The notes: a model not told the origin generated them from the sequence alone. 64,000 nt of DNA from Candidatus Liberibacter solanacearum CLso-ZC1 (GCF_000183665.1 NC_014774.1:682001-746000), one strand, 5' to 3'. Shown: positions 51,060 to 60,060, counted from the stretch's first letter. Numbers and translations are program-made.

Positions 51060-51942
51060 ATTAAAAGAATTATTCAAACTCTATTTATGACAAAATCCCT
51101 GGAAATTTATGATAAGCGATGAGACTCTTTGATAAGGGAGATCTTGTAAAATACTGAAAAATGATTCTCTTTGATTAATGTCTAAAATGCTTTATTTTTG
51201 AGGATGGAGCGTATGATTGCTTATTTTTTCCTGAGAGATTAATGTTTTATTATGCAGTTGGTTTTATCCTATAAAAAAAGTATTTTATTTTGAAAAAATA
51301 TATAGTTACCTCTTAATTGATAAACAATGATACATTTAAATTATCTTTTTTTTCTTAATTTTTTCACTTATGACGCAATTAATCTCTTGACCTTTTTCCT
51401 TAAATATAGTTGTAGGTGAAATTGATTGTTTGTTTGCTTGGAATTTAATATTTGGAACAAGATAAGGTCTTCTTCGACTAGGATTAAATTATGTATAGGG
51501 GTATTTTTTCCAATGAATCAGAATCTTTTTGGAGGCTTTCACAGCCATAATATTGATGCCACTGAACATGAAAGTTTTTGGATTATTTGTTATAAGGGAA
51601 TCCTAAGGCAACATGATTGGATTTTTTAGATTTTAAACTATTGTATAACATACAATGAAATATTTTTTATAGAGTATGATTTCTTGATTTTGATGAAATA
51701 TAAATAAGTATTTAAAAAAGTAAATTTATTAGTGTTGTTGTTTGTTTTATGACAAAATATAAGGTTTGATATAAGTATTTTATGTAGACATCTTGGTTTT
51801 TTTTATTTATCCTGCAGAAGGTAAGCTTTCTTAGTAATATTTTTTTATATAGATTTTTTTTGCTCAACTGTGCTTATTTTTTATTGTATGTTAATTTAGC
51901 GTTGATTTGATTTTACGATAGCTTTAAGGAAGAATATAGTTC
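51060..51942. other. Gene-poor region before the ATP synthase Fo operon
   Basis: About 880 bp, very AT-rich. atpI, which often precedes atpB, is not recognisable. One 67-codon frame (51426-51629) lacks a ribosome binding site and any known motif. The promoter of atpBEF'F should lie at the right end. Confidence 0.5.
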
Positions 51943-52695
51943 ATGTCTAAATCTCCCATGGGTCAATTCGTTGTGCATAAAATCATTCCGATTGAAATTG
52001 GTGGTATTGATTTTTCTTTCACAAATTCTTCTCTTTCAATGCTTATTAGTTCGTTAATTATATTGACTTTTTCTTTTATGGCTGTGCGTAAATATCGAAT
52101 TTGTCCTACGCGTTTGCAATCTGTTTTAGAAATTACGTATCAGTTTGTCATGTCAACCTTGTGTAATTCTGCCGGACCTCGATCTAAGAGTTTTTTTTCT
52201 TTTGTTTTTTCACTTTTTCTTTTTTTAACAACCGCTAATTTATTGGGTATGTTTCCGTATCTTTTCTCGTTTACAAGTCAGATTGTTATAACAACAACTT
52301 TTGCACTTTTAGTAATTTTGGTTGTTATCATATCTGGATTTTATGTAAATGGTTGGGGTTTTTTAAAACTATTTCTTCCTTCTGGAATACCTATGGTCAT
52401 GCGACCACTGGTTTGTTTTGTAGAAATTGCTTCTTTTTTTTCGCGCCCAATTAGTTTGTCTTTGCGTTTATTTTCAAATATCATGGCAGGGCATATTATG
52501 TTAAAAGTATTCGCTGGATTTTATTTTTCTATTCTATCTTTGGGTATGTTAGGGATGGTTTTTTCACTTTTGCCAGTATTTGTGAATGTTGCTATAACAG
52601 GGCTTGAATTTTTTGTTGCATTTATGCAGGCCTATATTTTTCTGATGTTGACGTGTCTATATATCGGTGATGTATATCAAGATGATCAGCATTGA
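51943..52695 (+). CDS. atpB: ATP synthase Fo subunit a
   Basis: 250 residues, multi-pass membrane protein. FTNSSLSMLISSLIILTF, TANLLGMFPYLFSFTSQI, the essential arginine region LSLRLFSNIMAGHIMLKVFAGF and C-terminal ITGLEFFVAFMQAYIFLMLTCLYI. Forms the proton half-channels against the c-ring. RBS AAGGAAGA before the ATG. Followed by atpE after 70 bp. Confidence 0.96.
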   Translation: MSKSPMGQFVVHKIIPIEIGGIDFSFTNSSLSMLISSLIILTFSFMAVRKYRICPTRLQSVLEITYQFVMSTLCNSAGPRSKSFFSFVFSLFLFLTTANLLGMFPYLFSFTSQIVITTTFALLVILVVIISGFYVNGWGFLKLFLPSGIPMVMRPLVCFVEIASFFSRPISLSLRLFSNIMAGHIMLKVFAGFYFSILSLGMLGMVFSLLPVFVNVAITGLEFFVAFMQAYIFLMLTCLYIGDVYQDDQH

Positions 52696-52765
52696 AATCT
52701 AAGGAAATGATTTTGAAAAAATCATTTATATTTTACTATAATCGGTTCATGAGGAGACTATAATA

Positions 52766-53026
52766 ATGGAAACAGAAGCAGCTCGTATAGCGATTTCTTA
52801 TTATTCTGGAGCAGCAAAATATATTGCGATCGGTATGGCGTGCTTAGGAATGGGATTTGTTGCACTTGCCATTGGTAATATTTTTTCTAGTTACTTATCG
52901 GGGGCTTTGCGCAATCCATCTGCGGCAGCGGATCAGCAGGCGCGCGTTTTAGTCTTTGCTGCAGTTGCTGAATCATTAGGAATATTTTTACTTCTCATAG
53001 TAATACTTCTTCTTTTTGTGATTTAA
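52766..53026 (+). CDS. atpE: ATP synthase Fo subunit c
   Basis: 86 residues, hairpin of two transmembrane helices. Polar loop ALRNPSAADQQ-type (ALRNPSAAADQQARVL) and the proton-binding acidic residue in the second helix (FAAVAESLGIFLLLI, Glu). RBS GAGGAG before the ATG. Proton-driven rotor ring. The second-helix carboxylate is Glu, as in other alphaproteobacteria. Confidence 0.95.
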   Translation: METEAARIAISYYSGAAKYIAIGMACLGMGFVALAIGNIFSSYLSGALRNPSAAADQQARVLVFAAVAESLGIFLLLIVILLLFVI

Positions 53027-53150
53027 AGGTATATTTTTTTGATTGATATCTGCTGTCTTCTGGCTATATGCTAGGGATAGCAAATCATCAGATCATTAGA
53101 GGTATTCTTTGAATAATTTTTATCTATCATTCGTTCAATAAGATCATTCT

Positions 53151-53678
53151 ATGGCTACATCTTCTGATTTTTCTAGTAAATTTCCTCCCTTTGATACGAG
53201 TACATTTTTATCGCAGTTCTTTTGGCTTGTCGTTATTTTTGGTATTTTTTACTGGATAATGCATCGCTTTGTTTTGCCTCGATTAGCTTTTGGTATGATA
53301 TTGCGTCATAATCAAATCTCATCTGATCAGAGTAAAATGGAGGCTGCCGTTATGGAACTAAATTCGATGACTGCATCTTATGAAGAAGCGTTGGCAATTG
53401 CCCGTACAAATGCAAAGGAAATTGTCCAAAAAGCTATCATTGATGCCGAACAGAATTTAGAATGCAAAAGAAAAATGTTCGAAAAAGATTTATTGCATGA
53501 AATATCAGTTGCGCAAAGAAAAATAGAATCTACCCAAGAAAAATCATTAAAGGAACTGCAATCTGTATCAGAAGGGATTACCAAGGATTTGATTCACAAG
53601 CTGATGGGCATTTCTATATCAGATGTAGATATAGATGTTGCAATGAAGAAAATTAAAATAAGGGAAGGGAAGGCGTAG
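53151..53678 (+). CDS. atpF': ATP synthase Fo subunit b'
   Basis: 175 residues. A 20-residue N-terminus (FPPFDTSTFLSQFFW) leads into one transmembrane helix (FFWLVVIFGIFYWIMHRFVLP) and a long charged helix (EAAVMELNSMTASYEEALAI...). Typical of the b' stalk subunit paired with b in Rhizobiales and photosynthetic bacteria. Stop directly abuts the atpF ATG (TAGATG). Confidence 0.93.
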   Translation: MATSSDFSSKFPPFDTSTFLSQFFWLVVIFGIFYWIMHRFVLPRLAFGMILRHNQISSDQSKMEAAVMELNSMTASYEEALAIARTNAKEIVQKAIIDAEQNLECKRKMFEKDLLHEISVAQRKIESTQEKSLKELQSVSEGITKDLIHKLMGISISDVDIDVAMKKIKIREGKA

Positions 53679-54164
53679 ATGCATTTTGATGAGACTTTTT
53701 TAGTTTTTACGTCTCTTGTTGCTTTCATCCTCTTATTAATATATTTGCGAGTTCCTGCAAAAGTATTGTATTTTCTAGATGCACGTGCTGATCGCATTCG
53801 TGACGAACTTTTTGAAGCACGACGTTTACGTGAGGAAGCGGAAAACGTTTTGGTGCAGTACAAAGAAAAGTATAGTAAGATAGGAACAGATGTTCGTGAA
53901 ATTATTGTCGTCGCTGAACAAAAGGCAAAGCTTATTAAAGATGATAATTGTAAAAATATAGAAAAACTATCTGATTTGCATCTTGAAAATGTCAAAAGAA
54001 CAATTCATTGCATGGAATTAGAAGCTAAACGCCTTTTTTATATTAAATTAGCATATTTTTCTATAGAATATGCCAAAGAGATTATTTCCCAAAAGATAGA
54101 TGACGACATTAGTTGTCATATTTTTCAAGATGCGATACGTGAAATTGAACAATATAAAAACTAG
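53679..54164 (+). CDS. atpF: ATP synthase Fo subunit b
   Basis: 161 residues. An N-terminal membrane helix (TFLVFTSLVAFILLLIYLRV) with KVLYFLDARADRIRDELFEA following, then a long charged helix. Forms the peripheral stalk with b'. Bases 53955-54046, in its 3' part, occur again as an exact 92-bp copy at 54201-54292. Confidence 0.93.
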   Translation: MHFDETFLVFTSLVAFILLLIYLRVPAKVLYFLDARADRIRDELFEARRLREEAENVLVQYKEKYSKIGTDVREIIVVAEQKAKLIKDDNCKNIEKLSDLHLENVKRTIHCMELEAKRLFYIKLAYFSIEYAKEIISQKIDDDISCHIFQDAIREIEQYKN

Positions 54165-54200
54165 ATTAATTTATAAAAAAATATTTTAGCTTTTTGAACG

Positions 54201-54292
54201 AATATAGAAAAACTATCTGATTTGCATCTTGAAAATGTCAAAAGAACAATTCATTGCATGGAATTAGAAGCTAAACGCCTTTTTTATATTAA
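54201..54292 (+). repeat. Exact 92-bp duplicate of the atpF 3' region
   Basis: Identical to 53955-54046 base by base, offset 246 bp, starting AATATAGAAAAACT and ending TTTTTTATATTAA. It encodes the atpF segment NIEKLSDLHLENVKRTIHCM and onward, but has no start codon. A weaker match to the next part of atpF (54067 onward) reappears at about 54390-54420 (AAAGAAATTATTTCTC), so the original duplication was probably longer and its middle has been replaced. Confidence 0.93.
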
Positions 54293-54463
54293 TGAGAGGT
54301 GTAAACTTTACTCACGTTTTTTATACCATCAAGGTATAAATTTTGTTCAATTGCATTTGTTTATATTACATTGAAAAAGGTTTTGTCTGAAAATTGCTAA
54401 AGAAATTATTTCTCCAAAGATAGAGATTGGAGAGTGATATTACAGAATATCGCCAATATTCTT

Positions 54464-54491
54464 TTGTCGCATAATAAGTATTATGGAACAT
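54464..54491 (+). other. dif-like XerC/XerD site at the left end of the microvirus insertion
   Basis: XerC-type arm TTGTCGCATAA, six-base centre TAAGTA, XerD-type arm TTATGGAACAT. Against the E. coli dif site 18 of 28 positions agree, including CGCATAAT and TATTATG around the crossover. From TAAGTA rightwards the sequence is repeated at the junction of the two phage units; leftwards it differs. That is the pattern expected for the left attachment site of a Xer-integrated element. Confidence 0.78.
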
Positions 54492-54504
54492 TGGATATAT
54501 TGTT

Positions 54505-54696
54505 ATGGGTTATCAAACATTAATTGATTTGGTTACGTTAGTTTACATCGTTTATGTCGAGATTAAACATAAACGAAGTTTAAACTACATATGGGAACGT
54601 TTTGTTGAACATCTGCAAACAAAACGGTTGGTCATTAATCACCAAGAAGAAAAATCTACAAAAATAAAACATGTTGAAGAAAAGGAAAAAAACTAA
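54505..54696 (+). CDS. Small phage protein with hydrophobic N-terminus (unit 1)
   Basis: 63 residues, MGYQTLIDLVTLVYIVYVEI then a charged tail with many Lys/Glu ending EKEKN. One membrane helix is likely at 4-20. It begins only 13 bp after the XerD arm. A near-identical copy sits at 61578. Function unknown. Confidence 0.65.
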   Translation: MGYQTLIDLVTLVYIVYVEIKHKRSLNYIWERFVEHLQTKRLVINHQEEKSTKIKHVEEKEKN

Positions 54697-54981
54697 ATGG
54701 TTTTTCGAAGAAAAAGAACTTATGCTTATGCTCGTAGTAATTTCGGTCGTAGTAATTACTCTCGTTATAGTAAGCCCCGCAACCGTTTTACTGGATTTAT
54801 GAAAAACGGACGTTGGTATTATTATAAATCTAAAACTCTTAAAAATCGTTCTGTAAGAAGTGGAAACCGTGTTTATAAAAAGAAAAATGTAGGTCAACAA
54901 GGTCTTGTTCTACAACTTCCCTCTGGAACTCAAGTTGTCAATGTTAATACTAGACGTAAATACACTAAATCACGGTTTTAA
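54697..54981 (+). CDS. Very basic small phage protein, candidate DNA-condensing (J-like) protein (unit 1)
   Basis: 94 residues, rich in Arg, Lys, Tyr, Ser and Asn, starting MVFRRKRTYAYARSNFGRSN and ending RRKYTKSRF. Hardly any acidic residue. Composition and position before the capsid gene fit a genome-binding packaging protein like microvirus J, but J proteins are usually shorter, so this is inference. Unit 2 carries a longer form with extra GRSNF repeats. Confidence 0.7.
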   Translation: MVFRRKRTYAYARSNFGRSNYSRYSKPRNRFTGFMKNGRWYYYKSKTLKNRSVRSGNRVYKKKNVGQQGLVLQLPSGTQVVNVNTRRKYTKSRF

Positions 54982-54996
54982 GGGAGTTTTTTATTA

Positions 54997-55317
54997 ATGG
55001 ATCTTCGTGTTTTATCTAAAAACATAAAGAAAGACGTAAAATATCTTGTTAATCTCTCTTCTGAGATTGATGCTTTTTTGAAGTCTTCTGATGAAAGTTT
55101 GGAACATAATCTTTATCGCACCTTAAATGATTTATTTGTCAGTCATGATAAAAGTCATCGTGCTTTTATGAACCTTTTAGACGAATTCAAAATTAAATTA
55201 GATTTTGTATCTAAAAGATTACGTGTTGTTGAAAACCAGTTATCAAGAATTGAGAAACGTTCCAAATGCGAAGTTATCGATTTTGATACTGGTTTTTCTT
55301 TATTAGAAAGTAAATAA
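54997..55317 (+). CDS. Coiled-coil phage protein, possible scaffold (unit 1)
   Basis: 106 residues, almost entirely helical with heptad-like spacing (LDEFKIKLDFVSKRLRVVEN). TAAGGGAG-type ribosome binding site upstream. It stands directly before the capsid gene, where other microviruses often carry the internal scaffolding protein (VP3/B). Ten of 106 residues differ from the unit 2 copy by my count. Confidence 0.65.
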   Translation: MDLRVLSKNIKKDVKYLVNLSSEIDAFLKSSDESLEHNLYRTLNDLFVSHDKSHRAFMNLLDEFKIKLDFVSKRLRVVENQLSRIEKRSKCEVIDFDTGFSLLESK

Positions 55318-56967
55318 ATGTCTGAGAATGAGACTATTAAAAAGACTGTTAGAACGGATAACAGTAAAGGTATTGTTCATGCCTTTAGGGGTTCTGCTAA
55401 ATATCGACGTCATCCTAAGTTTCCTATTAGAGGTGCTTTTAGCCCTTTTCAATTACAGCCTGTTTGTTTAGCCCCTGTTTTTGGTGGTGAAACTGTTGAA
55501 AAGGTTTCTGTTAATTTGAAACTTGTTTCAACTCGTTTAAAAAATTCTTTAAGTGGTTTTTGGCATGAATTCTATGTTTTTTATGTCCCTTTGATTTCTT
55601 TTGATGATATGTACCTTGATTTAGCGAAGTTTTCTTCAGATTCGGTTATTAATAATGTAGATACCTATTCTGAATCTGTATCATCTGGTAGTAAACTTAA
55701 TTATTATCATCGTTCTGGGATTAATTATATTAAGCGTTGTTTGAAATCCGTAACGGAAACATATTTTAGACCACGTGAGAATAATGTTGCGGTTTCATGG
55801 GATAAGTATACTTATAGAGGCTTGCCAATTTGCCATGTGCAAAGTAAAGGATACATTCAAGATTTTTTACCTGATGAAGAAATTGAGCAATCTGTTGAGG
55901 AAACCGCTGAAAGCGAACAATATAAGACTTGGGAAAAGCTTTATGCTGAGGGTTCAACATCTTTTTCTTTTAGCGATTATATGCGTTATTTCGGATTTGA
56001 TATTGAACGTATTAAAGAAGAAAAGATTAAATTGCGTGAACCCTACCCCCCTGAATTATTAGGTTTTCATCGTTCTTATCAGATGCCTAGAGATCATTAT
56101 GATATTTCTACGGGTAAATATGTCAGTAATTTAAAGTTTGATTATAACCATATGCTTTGTTATCGTCGTAAGCGTAAATATCTTAATCATCCTGGATTTG
56201 TTTTGTCATTAATGGTTTTAAGACCAAAGGTATATGCTAAAGACCAATTGGGAACGCTTACTTCCTATATGAGTGATTTAAATTTATTTCAGCCTGATGT
56301 TTTGCGTTCTGATTATCATCATTCCGTTAAAGTTTTTGAAAAAAACAAGGGTGTTTATTCGGGTAGAGATTCGGAATATATGATTGATTTTGCAGACCTT
56401 TATCGGAACGGGGAACAGTTTGTTAGTGTTTCTGATGAGAAAGACCCTTATAATTTTGTCGGTAATGCTGTTAATTTTGGTAAAAGTGCTTATGCTTCTT
56501 CTGAAGATATAGCTTCGTTATTTATGGATGATGGTCACTCTTTTCATTATGACGGTTTAGCAGACATACAATTTAAATCTCGTGTTGTATCTTCTGATGA
56601 ACAGAAACGTTTGTCTTTTGATTATAAATATCATTCTTTAGACCCTACAACTGGCGAGGTTAAACTTAAAGATGCAACTAGTTCTGTTAATTCTTCCGTT
56701 GCTAAGCCTTTGGTTATTAAGCCTTTCGTTGCTAAGCCTGACGAACCTAAGTCTGCCGTTGCGACTATGTTGGAGGAACATGAAAAAAGGGTTTATGAAG
56801 AAAGGGTAAGAGGTCTTGAATCTGAGTACAATCCTATTCATTACAAACCTACTATTGGTTGTCTTTGGTCTTTTCCTGAGAAAGGAACTACTATTATTCC
56901 TAAGGGTGTTAAACGTAAAGACGTTCCTGGTTATATAGAAAAACCTATCTTTAGATATGGAGAATAA
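55318..56967 (+). CDS. Microvirus-type major capsid protein (unit 1)
   Basis: 549 residues. The N-terminal part shows RGAFSPFQLQPVCLAPVFGG, then ETVEKVSVNLKLVSTRLKNS and GFWHEFYVFYVPLISFDDMY, corresponding to the microvirus VP1/F segment where a P-G-(E/D)-T turn is followed by a beta strand and a fyffVP block. A variable Val/Lys/Pro stretch (about 460-485, AKPLVIKPFVAKPDEPK) precedes a conserved C-terminus. The ATG overlaps nothing; the previous stop is immediately before it. Confidence 0.82.
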   Translation: MSENETIKKTVRTDNSKGIVHAFRGSAKYRRHPKFPIRGAFSPFQLQPVCLAPVFGGETVEKVSVNLKLVSTRLKNSLSGFWHEFYVFYVPLISFDDMYLDLAKFSSDSVINNVDTYSESVSSGSKLNYYHRSGINYIKRCLKSVTETYFRPRENNVAVSWDKYTYRGLPICHVQSKGYIQDFLPDEEIEQSVEETAESEQYKTWEKLYAEGSTSFSFSDYMRYFGFDIERIKEEKIKLREPYPPELLGFHRSYQMPRDHYDISTGKYVSNLKFDYNHMLCYRRKRKYLNHPGFVLSLMVLRPKVYAKDQLGTLTSYMSDLNLFQPDVLRSDYHHSVKVFEKNKGVYSGRDSEYMIDFADLYRNGEQFVSVSDEKDPYNFVGNAVNFGKSAYASSEDIASLFMDDGHSFHYDGLADIQFKSRVVSSDEQKRLSFDYKYHSLDPTTGEVKLKDATSSVNSSVAKPLVIKPFVAKPDEPKSAVATMLEEHEKRVYEERVRGLESEYNPIHYKPTIGCLWSFPEKGTTIIPKGVKRKDVPGYIEKPIFRYGE

Positions 56968-56969
56968 AT

Positions 56970-57215
56970 ATGTTTATTGGTTATTTGTCTGGTTTAGTTT
57001 TATTTTGTTATCTTGGATTGGCTTGTTGGATTCTTTGGGATATCATTAAGCTGAATAATACTATGACTTGTTTGAACAAGAAAAGATTGAAATTATTTTC
57101 AAAAGTTCGAGGAATATCCTATTTCCGATGCGTCATTAAGAAGTTCCATAATACTTATTCAGCGACCTTTAAACCAAAAATCTATATATCTCATAACATA
57201 AATATTAACATATAA
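56970..57215 (+). CDS. Small membrane protein after the capsid gene (unit 1)
   Basis: 81 residues, begins MFIGYLSGLVLFCYLGLACW, one N-terminal membrane helix of about 22 residues, then a basic tail. Starts 3 bp after the capsid stop. Could be a lysis or virion-membrane protein; no motif decides. Confidence 0.6.
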   Translation: MFIGYLSGLVLFCYLGLACWILWDIIKLNNTMTCLNKKRLKLFSKVRGISYFRCVIKKFHNTYSATFKPKIYISHNININI

Positions 57216-57229
57216 CAATAAATAAAAAT

Positions 57230-59464
57230 CTAATGTCCTACAATTTCCATAGTAAGCGGAGTCCCATACGTACTAACTTTAAGTCTACGATCTCTAAAAT
57301 TAGAATTAAACATCTCTTCATCAAAAACAGTACCATCAGAACCAAGAAGAATACCGCTTGTTGTTTGTTTTAAAGCACTTTTCAAAACTTGTTTATTATC
57401 AACAATAAAATCACCCTTTTTTAAAACAATGTGTCCTTGTTCACTACGAACATCTTTAACAGCTCTATCATAAAGCAAAGAACGGAACATTTCAGAAATA
57501 CCAACAGATTTTGATTGTTTCTTCCAAAAATCTTTAACAGATGCCAAGAAACCTTTTTCACTACCAGTAGTTCCCTTAAAAGCTCTATCAAGTTCCTCAA
57601 TCATATGTTCGGAACTCAAAGGTTTAGAACGCCCAGCAAATTTTTTATAAAAATAATTGCCAGTATCAAGACCTAAAGGAAAAGTATAACCCGCACTTTT
57701 AGATACTTTTTTAGCCATCGTTCCAAAAAAACCGATAAAACGGTCAGTAAACTCATCATTGATAGTATTTTCGCAAACACTAACAAAATCAACCTTGTCA
57801 AAATTCCTAACGACAACATCAATCATATTAGGAATACTAATCTCTCGCCTCCTCCACTTACCATCTTTACCTTTCCAACGTGTAATTTTTTTAGGTAAAG
57901 CATCATAAAAACGCTTAACAATCTCATCAATTTCTTGATGAACACCAAAAACAAGACGTGTAGCCTTAGCATATGCCATATACGCCATACCGTATGCACT
58001 TCTATTCTTACCCTCTAAAATACGCGGGGCGGGAATTGCTAAAGCATGTGCAACAGTAGTAGAAATAACCGGCGTAATAACACCCGTTACAGGATGCACC
58101 AAATAAAAATACTTCTCTGCAGGTAAATTATAAGGCTTGTACTGTGGAATAGTAATAGATGGAAAAGGAACAGTTACAGGTTTAACAGGATTAATAGAAA
58201 AGGGAATTGTAGACGGGATAGGAGAGCAAAGAGATCTAGAAGAACTAATAGGAACATCAGATTCCAAAGGAATAGAAATATTAGGCGACGTAATATAAGG
58301 AACAGGAGGAACTAATGTATTTTCCCTAATGTTTTGTCGCCCTCCTCTAACTTGTAATCCCGCAGAAGCTAAAGCCAAAGAAGCACCATAAAGGCGGCTA
58401 TACTCACGATTAGCAGACAAAACACGCCTAGAAGCCATTTCAGATAATTTACTACCTCCATCATAAACAGTGTCATAAGAATGATCGGTATAAAATTGCT
58501 CTAAAGCTTTATTAACAAAAGCTTGTTTACTAATACGTTTTGTTTTAGGTATGTATCGTTTAGGGAAAATAGTTTCCTTAGGCTTAGATATAACTTTAAT
58601 CCAACTATCAGCAGGAGAACTATATAAAAAAGAATATTTCTTTTTTATTTCTTTAAGTTGCTCAGATATAGGTATTGAAAAATTATAAGGCGGAACATAG
58701 GGAAGCAAACCACCTAAAATTAATATATGATCTTTCCAAAATGATGATTTCTGCCCTAAAGAAAAACCATGAGCACCAAAAGGAAATTCATCCTTATCAA
58801 GGCATGCCTTAATATATTCTAATGCTTTAACTAAAGCAGTAGATAAAGTTGTCATCGGATTATAAGAAGCAATAAACAAAGAACCCGAAAACATTTTATC
58901 ATAAAACTCACTCCAACCATTAATATGATACGATATAGTTTTATAAACAGGAGTCAGTTTCGAACCAACCCAAACATAATCATAAATATATTCATTAGTC
59001 AAAGAAGATTCACCATGAAAATAAAAGCCTTGAACAGAAAGTAAATCTTCCCCAAAAGGAATAGTAACGGGAGGAATTGCAGGAACTAAATCCTTTTCAG
59101 GAACTAAATCCTTTTCAGGAACATCCGTAGAAGAATCTGTAGAAGCAGATGATAATTTAGCTAAACTACCTAAATAAGATATTATATCCTTTATTAATAA
59201 AGGTAAATAATAATCAATAACTCCCTTACCTTCCCATGATTCTATATAACGAGTATGCTTTTCATAATCTTCTTCCGTCATAGCCTTATTATAATACTTA
59301 ATAGATTTACCACCAGATATAAGATGTGCAAAAATCTTACCCTCATCTAAACCCATAGCTTTAGAAACCGCATATGCAGAAACAGCACAAGCTAAATAGA
59401 AATATACATAATTTTTATTTCTTTTATCTTGTTTAGACAAAAAATTTATAAATGAAGAATTCAT
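57230..59464 (-). CDS. Large phage protein of unknown function, Pro-rich centre (unit 1)
   Basis: 744 residues from ATG 59464 (MNSSFINFLSKQDKRNKNYV); the frame is open 5 codons further to a TTG. N-terminal hydrophobic segment YVYFYLACAVSAYAV (about 20-35). Two copies of VPEKDL near 120 encoded by an 18-bp tandem repeat. A long Pro/Ile/Ser-rich stretch around 385-470 (SIPLESDVPISSSRSL, PVTVPFPSITIPQYK) and a charged C-terminal third (FRDRRLKVSTYGTPLT end). I recognise no family. Possible pilot or attachment protein: the element otherwise lacks a DNA pilot protein (H/VP2) candidate. Confidence 0.75.
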   Translation of the reverse strand: MNSSFINFLSKQDKRNKNYVYFYLACAVSAYAVSKAMGLDEGKIFAHLISGGKSIKYYNKAMTEEDYEKHTRYIESWEGKGVIDYYLPLLIKDIISYLGSLAKLSSASTDSSTDVPEKDLVPEKDLVPAIPPVTIPFGEDLLSVQGFYFHGESSLTNEYIYDYVWVGSKLTPVYKTISYHINGWSEFYDKMFSGSLFIASYNPMTTLSTALVKALEYIKACLDKDEFPFGAHGFSLGQKSSFWKDHILILGGLLPYVPPYNFSIPISEQLKEIKKKYSFLYSSPADSWIKVISKPKETIFPKRYIPKTKRISKQAFVNKALEQFYTDHSYDTVYDGGSKLSEMASRRVLSANREYSRLYGASLALASAGLQVRGGRQNIRENTLVPPVPYITSPNISIPLESDVPISSSRSLCSPIPSTIPFSINPVKPVTVPFPSITIPQYKPYNLPAEKYFYLVHPVTGVITPVISTTVAHALAIPAPRILEGKNRSAYGMAYMAYAKATRLVFGVHQEIDEIVKRFYDALPKKITRWKGKDGKWRRREISIPNMIDVVVRNFDKVDFVSVCENTINDEFTDRFIGFFGTMAKKVSKSAGYTFPLGLDTGNYFYKKFAGRSKPLSSEHMIEELDRAFKGTTGSEKGFLASVKDFWKKQSKSVGISEMFRSLLYDRAVKDVRSEQGHIVLKKGDFIVDNKQVLKSALKQTTSGILLGSDGTVFDEEMFNSNFRDRRLKVSTYGTPLTMEIVGH

Positions 59465-59866
59465 ATGACATAACACCAATTAAAAAACAAAAACAAAAAA
59501 ACAAAAAAACAAGCATACTATAATAACGGAAATTACCAATAATTTTCCAAAGATTGTTAAAATCATCAGAATATTTAAGCTCTAAAAGAAGTTTTCTAAA
59601 AAACATTCTGACAATAAAATACATTTTTAGAAAATCATAACGAAATCTAATTTTCCAAAAAATACGCCTTATAAAAGAAAAAAAATTGCCTAAATATCCC
59701 AGAGAAGAAAATATAAAAATAGGAAACCAAAAAAAATAACCAAAACCTAAATCAATATTAAAAAAATATTTTAAAAAATCACGAATTATATTTTCAATAA
59801 TACCGCAAATAAAAATAAAAAAATAATTTCAATAATTCCCATAAAAATATTTTTAATAAATTTCAT
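59433..59866 (-). pseudogene. Phage membrane protein, split by a frameshift (unit 1)
   Basis: ATG 59866 with AAAAGGG upstream gives MKFIKNIFMGIIEIIFLFLF and stops at 59786. Adding one base in the seven-T run (59817-59823 on the + strand) joins it to a frame that runs without stop to 59433 (GFGYFFWFPIFIFSSLGYLG... to SYEFFIYKFFV). Together about 144 codons with several membrane segments. Alternatively two overlapping small genes, the second starting at 59624. Its end overlaps the start of the 744-residue gene by 32 bp. Confidence 0.5.
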
Positions 59867-60060
59867 TTGTTTTTTCACCCTTTTAAAACGTTATGTGTTT
59901 CCCCTTGCTTCGCAAACTTAAACTTGGCTTCACTACACTTCCTTTACGCTTCGCCCAACACCCTGGGGGTAAGTCAATGACAACTGGTGTTGTGGCTACA
60001 CACCAGTCCAGTACGGTACGTACGCCGTCCGTACAAGCCTAGGTTGCCCCTAGGACGAAT
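59867..60060 (-). promoter_or_regulatory. Structured GC-richer intergenic region downstream of rep
   Basis: Markedly richer in G+C than the surrounding phage DNA. It contains an eight-base perfect inverted repeat (ACTGGTGT 59983-59990, ACACCAGT 60000-60007), GTACGG/CCGTAC around GTACGTAC (60011-60034), and CCTAGG twice around TTGCC (60038-60054). This could be a replication origin, a packaging signal or a terminator for rep; the sequence alone does not decide. Confidence 0.55.

Noticed and set aside
51426..51629. 67-codon frame before atpB
   Set aside because: No ribosome binding site, no motif, composition like the surrounding noncoding DNA.
53594..53995. 133-codon - strand frame across atpF'/atpF
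   Set aside because: Low-complexity Ser/Phe shadow of the charged stalk helices.
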